The notes under the pieces are model-generated. The model was not told the origin of the DNA. It did no database searches and saw nothing but the letters and a program-made list of their open reading frames with translations. Shown piece by piece: positions 54,860 through 64,000 of a stretch of 64,000 nt of DNA; position 1 is the first letter of the stretch; each line of letters begins with the position of its first letter. A program made the position numbers and the translations under genes. Source of the stretch: Branchiostoma belcheri (lineage: Eukaryota; Chordata; Leptocardii; Amphioxiformes; Branchiostomatidae); the NCBI RefSeq assembly GCF_001625305.1, contig NW_017803921.1, forward strand, positions 1,459,621-1,523,620. Reading direction: 5' to 3'.

Positions 54860-55900
54860 TTGCGTCTGGCCAGTAGTCAACTCTGGAAACTAATTGCTCG
54901 TTTATTTGTGGATGTTTGCAATTCTTAGCCGCAAGCTTTAGTGAAATGGATCTCGGACCACCATTTATTTTCTCAGTTGCTATCAGTCACTGACCCTCGT
55001 TGTCTTGCTAGTAGTCGACTCGTTGTAGGCCTGTCGCTTGTAGTTTTATATTGACTCGGCTCGGGCTGCCTCATCATATAGGATGGAGTCTAAAGTTAGC
55101 CACGTCAGTCTATTCGTAGCCACCTGAGAATAGTGAAAAGGATCAATTTGTTAATGGCAACTACTGTCTAGCTAGTAGACTGATTACTCGTATCAAGCGT
55201 TTTTTTTCTAAAGAATATGATTGAGTTTTATCATTCGGGCCTGGGCAGTAGCCAAGCCAACTCTCCAGACTGATAATTATTTGTCTCTTTGTAGTATTTT
55301 TCTATCATTAGCCATTTTGGGTTAGTGACTCCGTTGACAGACGCTGTCTAGCCAGTAATCAGATATATATATGACTGATTGCTTGTACCTGCCCAAGGAT
55401 GTATGGTGTAGTCTTCCATCAGCTATTTTGCTATCCTCAGCCTCATGCGATAGCGATATTCATCTCTGACCATCACTGTGTCATTGTTGCTGACAAATAC
55501 ATATAGCCAGTAGACCGACTACCCGGTCCTTCATTGTTGCTATCGTATGCTGCTCCAGGATGTATCATTTACTCCAACATCAGTATTTTTTGTTATTCTT
55601 AACGACATGCGATAGTGATATAGATCTCAAATCGCATGTAGCTAGTACCCTATAACTCTTACCTTTGTTTTATCTCACACGGGCTGTCCTAGGCGGTACT
55701 AGCATGCATAGGCTGTTCTAATCAGTTGCTATAGGTTGATGTCAAACACAGTCTATAGCTAATGATGAAGTCGAAGCCTGATTGCTTATCTTATCGTGGT
55801 TGCTCGTGAAAGCACGTTTTTTTACATAGTCGTAGAATTGTTTTTTTCTTCATTCTTAGTCACTTGCTATGGTAAATATATCCCTGGTCTAGACCATATC
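54860..55900 (+). repeat. degenerate satellite-like array, ~100-160-bp units
   Basis: The motif gtctagc(t/c)agtag(t/a)c(g)act(gatt)gctcgt recurs near 54867, 54999, 55165, 55347, 55505 and 55635. It alternates with ggatgtat..t.tagtc(t)(c)ca(t)ca(t)..tattttt(tg)tattcttagcc(ac)atgcgatagtgatat, recurring near 55400-55460 and 55555-55620. Copies are old and diverged. Confidence 0.6.
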
Positions 55901-58301
55901 ATCTTGTAAGTTAACATACGTTTTTGAATACAGTAAGTAATTCAGAACAATGATGAAACGGAAAACAATAAGGTTTACTAGGAAGTATAGCTTTTCCTTG
56001 CTATTGTGTACTCCCTAGGACTTTTACATGGGGCGTTTCATCCCCCTGGATTGTTTGTGCTAGGGCTTACTCCCCCATCGGGTTTACTCCCCCCATCCCA
56101 GATCACTCTTGCTCTGAGTTGATGACGAACGATGATATCTCTACCACAGGGTACAGGTGCACAGCAGGCGGGCTGATCGTTATCAATATCTCATCGCAGG
56201 CTGCGTCAGTTGTTCGCGGATGGTTACATGCCGTGGCGCTGATTTGTCGTCTGTCGTCAGCCCGTCAGGGGCGGTTGAACCACAATCCCGCTTCGGAACT
56301 TTTCTCAATGACGCGCGCCTGGCTGTATCAATATGTCATTGTCTTTGACATACGGCATTCAGGGATGGGTGGATTTATAATCCAGATATTGGTGCATATT
56401 TAAAGTGACGAGCATTCTTGCAGGAGCGATTATATGAAAATGTTACATGCAGAGATCCAATGATCCAATGACCAGTCTGTCTAACGGCTTTTGTCACGCC
56501 CATGTACATAAGAATCAATATAACCTGCAAGTGTTAGATGCACATGTGCTGTCAGCAATATTCAATCTACAACCTCTGATGTCTACAACTTGATAACTAG
56601 TATTCTTTTCAGATTGATCTTTACAATGAATTTTTAAAATAGTAATACTTTTTGTTTTCCAATATTGCATTTGAACTCGTAGGTCGTAGATACGTAGATC
56701 TTCCGTCTTCAACACCATATGGTTATTCATTGTGACATTGTGACCTTCCATCCTTCTGATGTTGATTTATAGATCGTTATTTTGATCCAACAAACGGTGC
56801 CTCTCTCCCATCTATCCCTGATATACGATGCAAGCCATACCGCACTCTTCAAGCATGAAGGACAGTCTGTCTTTTGCATATTTCATTGCTGATGATTTAT
56901 TCTGAAAAGATAGTGAAACGTGCGATAGCGTATGTCTATGTTTTTTAAGAGATGTACGGCCATGGCTCTTATCTCTTATATCAACCACTTCTCTTCTTAG
57001 GTGGTCGTTACAAATGTCCTTGACTCTGCCTTATGGAGACAAAATAGAACATTAAACGTTATCTTATCTCACCTCCTATGTGCGTTATGGTAGTGGTCAT
57101 AAGGGTACATAGGGATGAGGAGGTATCAATGTTATCAGAGCCTTGTTTCTAGAAAACGCCGTTGGTTACGTGTATGTCTCATTTATCAGTAGAATACCAT
57201 TGAAAATACATCTTTGTAGAATGTTGGCTACAAAAGTCCTGCTACTAAAATATTACCGGGTCATACGACACAAGGTTAAAAGGCAATAGTCTACAATGTT
57301 GATAGCATTGATTTATAAAATGGTCACCCTGTGGCTACCACTAATGTCCTTACAAGAAAGTGTTAAGAATCATTATATGTATCGACCAGTTTCCTGTTGA
57401 GCACACAGCTGCATCATTCAAAGCAAGTTATGTAACCGTAACTTAGAAAATATATCTCTGGGCTGGAGAAGTATAAGACTGGCATGAAATCATGCTGTTC
57501 TCTGTTCATCCATAACCGAGAGCACTGCTTTGTGTCTTGTTATGCATTCCAAGCGCCACGTTAGTTTGTCAGTAAAACATGACGTGCCAGATATAAGGAT
57601 TACTCTAATCCCCGCGAAATGGGTTTGGTTAATAGCAGTGAGACGTCCACTGGCGGATGAATATGCAGAGTAGTGCTTAAAATGTCAGTTACAACACAAT
57701 GGAGCGTGTAAGTCATTGTCTGGCTAGAAATAGACCAATACCTAACACTAATGTAGGACTAGACTTACTTTTACTTAGTTTCTCCCACGTAAAAAGAAAT
57801 ATCAAGAACTTTCTAAAGCCATTTTCTGTAAAGGAATAGACCAATACCTAAGTGTAGAACTAAGACACATGTAAGAAGAGCCCGCCGGAACCTAGTGACG
57901 AACAAAATAAGTACCAGTTAGTTTGGCAGGCGAAAACTCACTTCAGACAACTTTTTGGTGATGCCATAAAACCTTACCGTTCACAACATTCGATAAATTT
58001 TCAATTTCTACGTCTGGTCCGATATAGATTATGTTGGCCAAAATCAATTACTTTTTAACATCAAAATTTACAAGGACGTCGGATTGATTTCTGACAGACG
58101 TCTAATCGAAAAAAGTCAGGAGGGGCTTTCCCGGCCAGCCTTCAGGTCTGTAGCATGGCGACACACTAATCCATTCCTGAACCGCTAAAGTTGCCATAAA
58201 GGCATACAGTATCCACCATATACATTACATTGCAATAAAATGCTAAATTATGTGCTTTTACGGCCGCCAAACGAAAAGACCATTTGGCGTAGCTTACTTA
58301 C
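55901..58301. other. no supported gene
   Basis: 56100-56400 is GC-richer with open frames in two registers but no splice sites. It contains a TGTCATTGTCTTTGACA near-palindrome (56334-56350) and may be non-coding conserved sequence. The rest is not recognised. Confidence 0.4.
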
Positions 58302-58352
58302 AGCTGCCAGTGAGGACAGTAAAATCTGAGCATAGCCGGTGCCAACTTTTCC
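58302..58352 (-). CDS. candidate 17-codon internal exon, possibly a membrane segment
   Basis: The minus strand has acceptor cgtttctctattgtatcggcacag and donor gtaagt enclosing exactly 17 codons, GKVGTGYAQILLSSLAA, phase 0 at both ends. The G(x)GYA(x)(x)(h)(h)S hydrophobic pattern recalls the start of TM3 in SLC6 neurotransmitter transporters, but no neighbouring SLC6 exon was found, so this is only a suggestion. It would lie upstream of, and in the same direction as, Plxdc. Confidence 0.3.
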
Positions 58353-58674
58353 CTGTGCCGATACAATAGAGAAACGTTTGCTGGAATAAAAACGATGATT
58401 ATTTCAAGAGTTTATAAATGAATAAATGCATTTCCAAAGCTTTCTCATAATAATGAAATAAAAGTATACTTTCTCTTAGTCTTCCCAGCAGATATGGACC
58501 CATACAGAATGATGGCAAGCTGTTCAGAACTGTCGAATCAGAATCCGACGGTTTTTTGGGTTGAATCCCTGGCAGGCCGAGGTGCTCAGGGAAAGCCACA
58601 CCTTGAGCACTTATCGAAAAGAGTTGGGGCCTTATACTTGTGTGAGTGATTTAAACCTTATACTCTGCTTCCAG

Positions 58675-58848
58675 GTTGGACATCTTGAAGAGGGGATAGT
58701 CACCTGCTGTGCCAATTGTTCAACCAATGTGGTAAATGTTAAGAAGAGCGGTAGAAGTAAAAATGAAAATAATGCAGACTTGGGCACACAAAACGATTCT
58801 GAGCAATACCTCTCCCTCGGACATGATGTCGTACTGAATAATGATTAG
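58675..58848 (+). CDS. candidate terminal exon, unknown protein
   Basis: Acceptor tatactctgcttccag followed by 57 codons and TAG in one open frame, starting VGHLEEGIVTCCANCSTNVV. It has three Cys and an NCS sequon, then a polar Asn/Asp/Ser-rich tail. No polyadenylation signal is seen close by and no family is recognised. Confidence 0.25.
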   Translation, partial: VGHLEEGIVTCCANCSTNVVNVKKSGRSKNENNADLGTQNDSEQYLSLGHDVVLNND

Positions 58849-60440
58849 TGAAAGACGGCATGGCAGAATTTGCTCACAAATTGCAAATGTCCAGAAGGAA
58901 TATCAGAAATCCATGCAGTCGCCGCTCGGCTGGAGGGCAATCATCCAGGCCTGCCCGATCCCGACAGTGTAAGCAATCTTACTCCACATCGATCCGCCGG
59001 CAGTCATGCTCTTAACCTGGAACTCTTATGCAGAATGTTGTATGAACAGTTGAAAAATTGGGAAAATGTCTACTTAGTCCAGTCCTAAGATGTATCGATA
59101 TAATTCTGAGTTGGGCGGTTTAGCTGCAAGTCATGGGCAGTTGAAGAATCGGGTAAATGTCGTACAGTTTCACGTTATCTACATAAGGCTTTCAATGTTT
59201 CCCCTGCTATGGACAGCATCACTGGCGTGATAATAAACCCATCTAGTTTATAGTCCCCTAACCGACATAACTTCACTACAGTCATCACTCATTGACGACA
59301 CTGGAGCTGCACAGTGGTAGTTTCGTTGAGTCTTCCATGTTCCTTGCTTGTGAAAGTACCACCGGTGGCAGCTATACTTCCAGAGTACTATCGCAGTCAA
59401 CTATACAGGGAAAACCATTACCATGAGTTGGTTGTTGAAATAATTTGCACGGCACAGTGAGGTTCTCTCAACTCTTTCGTCACCTTGGTCTTCAGCAGCA
59501 GCAGGGTGAATAGAAATCTATAATTAACATCTAGACATGGATGTGACTCCCATGCATATTGTCTATAGGGTTCACCCGGATATGCAGTTACCTGTTTAGA
59601 TAATGTCCCGTAATGATCGGCCTAATGAAATCAGTTCCGCAGTTTGCCTTCTTCGATTTTTAAGTGAAATCAATAATACATTCTAATCCAATATATAATT
59701 AGTCCCGAATTCCAGAATGGTATACTGGTATGCTCTATAACAGACGGCTGTACTGGTTTAAAACATTGTTAGCTCTGAGGACCTCCATTTTTCTTTACAT
59801 AACAGTTAGATCACTGTCCATCAAATACTGTTAACGGATTCCAATACCTAAATCATGCTTATGTACATGCCGCGTGCAGATGCAGTGAAACTAATTACTA
59901 AATTGGTTAAAAGAGACTAAGATATCAGACTATGTGGGACCAGGTCCTGTCAAAGTAAGCCAAACTTTATTAGCTTCGGCTTCAACCTGCATGGTTTACC
60001 GATGTCAGTTCACTGTGCCAACAATTATAACATTCTGCGGCGTGTTAAGCCCAGACTAATCAATCATGACTTGAGGACCCAAACAAATTTTCCATAACTA
60101 AGACGCCTTTGCTTCCTCATATCCGTAAGGCCCTTCCGGGGGGAGTGAGATTTAATGAGTGAAGTTTATCTTCCCTCGCACTCGTCTTGCCAAGCAGCTG
60201 AAAACAAGCTCCCGTACATGAATCGAATTCGCAATACCGCAATTTCCAATTTACCGTCCTGTATCTGAGTAAATGAGTAGTTAAAGTGTACCTAATTACG
60301 AAATTAATAGGATAGAAACGAACATTAGATGGCTTGTGATGAAGATCTTCCCTGGAGGATATCCCTCATTAAAAAGTGCACCTCAGAAGATTCCATTACA
60401 TCCGTGCCTTGGCGATGAAAATTACGGGATCCAGACGTAA
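58849..60440. other. no supported gene
   Basis: No splice-flanked open frame, repeat or RNA gene recognised. Confidence 0.5.
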
Positions 60441-60906
60441 TTAAAGCGACGGTCACAACTCGCCGTACGTGCTTCTGCGTGCTGTCTACGTGCAAAAACG
60501 TGGGCAAACGTACGGCATCCGTGCGTGGTGAGTACCGCCTCCGTACGGAATCCTACGGATTTGGGAGCACGCAGACACGCCGTAGAACCTTAAGTGCATG
60601 TAATACTTTTTCTACGTGCGGTCTGCGGATTTACCACACGTGCGTGCGAGTACGTGCGACGCGCGTGCCCCGTACAGCCTATGAGCGTGCAACGTACGGA
60701 CTCCGTGAGTCTAACTTCACTATTCTCACGTGCAATTGCTGTACGGACAGCGCACGAAGCACGTCAGTGCCACGCACGGTGCTTGCGTCATCCGTGCTTA
60801 CTCCTCACTTCCCAGTTGACCTGCTCAATGACCACGCAGAACACACGTGCACCATACTAGGTGCTCCGCACGTGCAACGCACGCGCAACGCACCTTATTT
60901 CTACAG

Positions 60907-60914
60907 TATATAAA
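60907..60914 (+). promoter_or_regulatory. TATA box inside the 60.4-kb transposon
   Basis: TATATAAA, 44 bases before the ATG at 60951, with an initiator expected near 60938. It is placed to express the ORF that follows. Confidence 0.6.
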
Positions 60915-60950
60915 GACGACTTGACGGGCGACTGCCAACTCGTCTCCAAG

Positions 60951-61106
60951 ATGCCCAGGAAGGCTCAGAAGAAGTCTACCAGACAAGATCCAAAGAAACG
61001 GGCCGCGGAAGACACCAGGGCGGCTAGTGATGATGAAGTTAACAGGAGGTGCACGCACTTACAACGTCGAGTGAGTAAGGAAATCGTGCGCACGCCGCAC
61101 GTGTAG
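60951..61106 (+). CDS. transposon-encoded basic N-terminal ORF remnant
   Basis: ATG in good context (ccaagATGC) after the TATA box. The start MPRKAQKKSTRQDPKKRAAE is very lysine/arginine-rich, then DDEVNRRC and a consensus donor gtgagt at 61071, after about 40 codons. Unspliced, it ends at 61106 (51 residues). It looks like the first exon of a transposon DNA-binding or nuclear protein whose remaining exons have been deleted. Not a host gene. Confidence 0.5.
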   Translation: MPRKAQKKSTRQDPKKRAAEDTRAASDDEVNRRCTHLQRRVSKEIVRTPHV

Positions 61107-61368
61107 GTACGGCCTGTACGCGGCAACGTGGCAATCGCACAGAGATCGTACGTTGTAAGCACGTACAACTCACTTACCACTTGCGCAACGTACGATGCAC
61201 GCAACCGCTGACGGTCAGGCGTGTCGTGCAGACCACGTACGTACACCTTGCGAGTGACGTACTCCCTCGGCCGGCCACCCTACGTTTGCAGAAAAAACGT
61301 AGCAGACGTAGCCACGACAAAAACGTACGGACAAAAAGCACGCACGGCGAGTTGTGACCGAGGCTTAA

Positions 61369-64000
61369 AAGAAGACAGAAGTGATGAAAGACTGGTTACC
61401 GTCCTCCCGCAGAGTTTGGTCTGATTAAAATCCTGAGCGGAGCTTCTTTTGACAAAGTTGTGCACATGTCGGTAAAAAGGATTTTCTCACAATCTAAAGA
61501 TGGTCTGAGTTTTAGAACTACAATAACTTTTGTAGGAAGAGCGAAACACAAGTGAAGGTGAGACTCGATATTTTATGGCTATAGGCTGGCGTGAAGTTTC
61601 CTCAAATCCATCAACAAAAACACTTCTATGGCGTTGTTTCTGTAGGGCATCCATCTTAGCAGATTATCAGGGATTCTTACTATTAGTTACTAACTAAAGG
61701 TTTTCTGACACCCTTGGTACACTTCAATACATTCAATGTAGTGAAAGGTATCAGGGTCAACGGCATAAACCTACACGTCTACAAACACCACTGCTTCAGT
61801 CCGTATTGGCAAAATAAAGGCTTTAGTGATGTTATTTGTTGGTATGGGATCACCCCTGCACAAAAACATTGGACCGAACATCAACGATACCAGGGACGTG
61901 AAGTGCCGGAATACCACTTAATGCAGCGAATATTGCATTAGCAAACCAAAAGTCCCGGGTGGATTTTGACTAAGACATGTTACGTCTAAGGGAATCATTT
62001 CCTGACAGTTCCGGCAATGGTTTGAGTGCGCTTGAGACCCGCGAGCAATTATGAAAACGTGCACAAGAAGATTCAGCCAGCATTGATTGACACAAAATCC
62101 TTTACACTTGAACAGTAACGCGTTTTGCTTGTCTTTGACGCTCGGTAGCTTCAAAAGGTTCTCCAAAGGCCTGCAGGTGCCGCTCTTGTTTTCAACCGCC
62201 AGGATTGAGTATTATGTAAAGTATTTCCAGAGAGCATACAGCAACACAAAGTGCACTCTTACATAACATCAACGAAACTCTCCATTTTAGTCTTCAACCC
62301 TCCGAGTCGCTCGCCAGGCACTTGACTAAATATGGAAGCCTACAAAATCTACTGTTCTGCACGTGAGGGCTCAGGTAACAATCTTTAGAGTTAGTGAGTT
62401 GAATCGATTTTCTTTTTTGTGTGTGTTACTAGCATTGGGCTTGATTTGATCGATAGACAGTTGCTGACAAGCAAATCAAATATCAGGTTACGTTTCCTCT
62501 TATGTACTTGTTAGCTCGCGTGTGGTAAATCCTAGTTAGTCTAAGTGGTGTGCTTCCATTTCGAGTCCTTCCAGAATGAAGTAGCCAGCTTAAATGAATG
62601 AATGAGTGAGTAAATGAATTAATGAATGGTTTATTCGGGTTAAAATTACTCTCAACCATTTTACTGAATTGTGGATATCATTACAATACTTGGTACTTTC
62701 TAAAAGACAATGGTAGCATTTACATTCATAATATAAGATAAGTCATTTTCAAAATATGTAACAATTTCATTTCAGTGTAATTATATTTAAAGTATCTATT
62801 GCAAATGAATAAAATGGCATGGGCAACAGGTACTAAAAGCCTTAATATCCAGATGCTTCAGAACGTTTTATATGATATGCTTCCAAACACACGATTGGTA
62901 AGATTGTTATGATGTTTGTAGTGCCTCAATGCAAAACTGTGGCCACCAAAGCTGCAGAACGAGCGTGGTCAGCCCCAACCTCAGAGCAACTTCTAATCAG
63001 CCGGATAGTAAAACAATAATGCCTGTGGAAGTTACGTTCTGTGTGCACCATTTATCAAGACGTCCTTTCCTGAAACTGCTCTCTAACCGGTGCTGCAGCT
63101 ACACAGCCGGAGAGTGGTGGATCAGGTCCGGGCAAACCTCATGACCTCTTCAAATCAATATAAGACTACTTTAGAATCTGCTCCACGTTGCACACACTTG
63201 CCGTCCCATCAATCTTAGTGGAATCGAAAACACAGGGCAGAGACCAGCCTATGAACCGGGAGAGTGATTGAATAGACGTGTAGAAGGTGGTGAAATAATG
63301 GCGACAAACTTGTTCTGTAGAATTATGCAAATTCATGTCATTCTCCGAAGCACGCCCTGTGCTCCTTCCTTGAGAATTATAGTGATCCTGTAGTTGTGAT
63401 CACCGTTGTGTTGCCATTGACAACGCGCGGTACATCCGCCCACAGGGGGGCAAAAAGGACCTAATCGAACCTAACAATGACACAGCAGGGTGACAGATGT
63501 CTTCTGCCTTACCTAAGGCCAGGCAGGGGGATAAAATACCGGGTTTTAATGACTCCCATGCGCCGTGATCAAACATATTGCAGCTGCGAGCCGGTCTATG
63601 ATGGACGAGGCTTGCTCGCGCCGGCCGGAACCGCTCTGATGAGGAAGGACTTGGCAGATTCATGGCGACAGCGGAGGCGAGAAACTACTTCGCTAAATGT
63701 CAGAACAGCGGGGTTAATCAACCTCAGCTGTAACCAAATTGCCGAGTGTAACAGTGTAGGTCAGGCAGAATGAAGTGCATGTAAGTGGGGAAGTGTTGCC
63801 GCTGAAGACGGATTGCTTGACGATGATGTTATGCTGGGTATAATACAGCTCCCCATTTATTGTAAATACAGGATCTCGGGATGACAGATGACTGTACCAT
63901 GTACCGGTTGTTGATCACGGTATCTAAGGTCAAACCTAGGGCCAATTTGCATCCTACAGGCCTGTGTTTTAAATTACGCTAGGAAGGCCTTTCGCATTCG
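61369..64000. other. no supported gene
   Basis: (ATGA)n-like tract at 62593-62632. 63480-63740 is GC-richer and open on both strands without splice support. Nothing else recognised. Confidence 0.45.
62593..62632. repeat. (AATG)n tetranucleotide microsatellite
   Basis: About ten imperfect AATG/AGTG/AATT units. Confidence 0.9.

Larger units (their letters stand above)
60445..61365 (+). mobile_element. ~920-bp TIR DNA transposon, non-autonomous, with internal promoter and ORF
   Basis: The ends are agcgacGGTCACAACTCGCCGTacgtgctt (60445 on) and its inverted partner ending at 61365 (gcacgcacggcgagttgtgaccgaggct). They are flanked by TTAA on the left and TAA/TTAA on the right. A 3-bp TAA duplication would fit PIF/Harbinger, a 4-bp TTAA would fit Kolobok/piggyBac. 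The interior is packed with ACGTGC/CGTACG-type motifs and holds a TATA box and a short basic ORF, but no transposase, so it must be mobilised in trans. Confidence 0.85.

Noticed and set aside
60479-60913. 144-codon plus-strand ORF rich in Arg, Thr and Cys
   Set aside because: It is a by-product of the repeated ACGTGC/CGTACG motifs inside the transposon and ends just before the element's own TATA box.
1-64000. Search for CRISPR arrays, rRNA, known conserved microRNAs (let-7, miR-1, miR-9, miR-92, miR-124) and operon-like gene packing
   Set aside because: None seen by eye on either strand.

Overview
The window looks like one contig of an invertebrate deuterostome genome, most probably a cephalochordate (Branchiostoma, amphioxus). 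This is an inference. It rests on small spliced exons with GT-AG borders and C/G-ended codons, long AT-moderate introns, AC microsatellites, several tRNA-headed SINE copies and many short inverted-repeat elements. The best protein match is also an undivided homologue of the two vertebrate PLXDC paralogues. There is no bacterial gene organisation, no rRNA or convincing free tRNA gene, and no CRISPR array.

The one gene that can be read with confidence is on the minus strand and spans about 26.7 kb (51087 down to 24345). It is a homologue of plexin domain-containing protein PLXDC1/PLXDC2 (TEM7/TEM7R). Twelve coding exons join with fully compatible phases into a 480-residue type I membrane protein: signal peptide, plexin/nidogen-like extracellular domain, an eight-cysteine PSI domain, a low-complexity acidic/proline stalk, one membrane helix and a short tail. 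A further open exon at 24345-24610 has a strong acceptor and an AATAAA just after its stop codon. It offers an alternative, longer cytoplasmic tail (561 residues in all).

Layout. 1-4.4 kb: microsatellites and sequence with no supported gene. 4.4-7.0 kb: isolated plus-strand exon-like segments, one with a YY1-type ATG context and one with a 13-codon in-frame repeat, belonging to no gene I recognise. 6-18 kb: repeats, including two diverged repeat clusters at 9.9-10.8 kb and 12.2-13.8 kb. 18.7-22.6 kb: a SINE and one more plus-strand exon candidate. 24.3-51.1 kb: the PLXDC gene. Its 13-kb first intron carries an inverted-repeat element with 36-bp termini, two copies of a repeat with a hammerhead-like core, a 125-bp tandem repeat with tRNA-like A boxes, two diverged duplications, a facing pair of nuclear-receptor half-sites, and GC-richer islands that may be regulatory. 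52.1-52.3 kb: GC-box, CCAAT and TATA motifs in promoter order. 53.8 kb: a palindromic element. 54.9-55.9 kb: a degenerate satellite-like array. 58.3-58.8 kb: two exon-like segments. 60.4-61.4 kb: a TIR element of about 920 bp with its own TATA box, a basic ORF and dense ACGT-type subterminal motifs.

The PLXDC call is a real homology judgement supported by exon-by-exon agreement. The isolated exon candidates elsewhere rest on splice-site quality and open frames only and are marked with low confidence.
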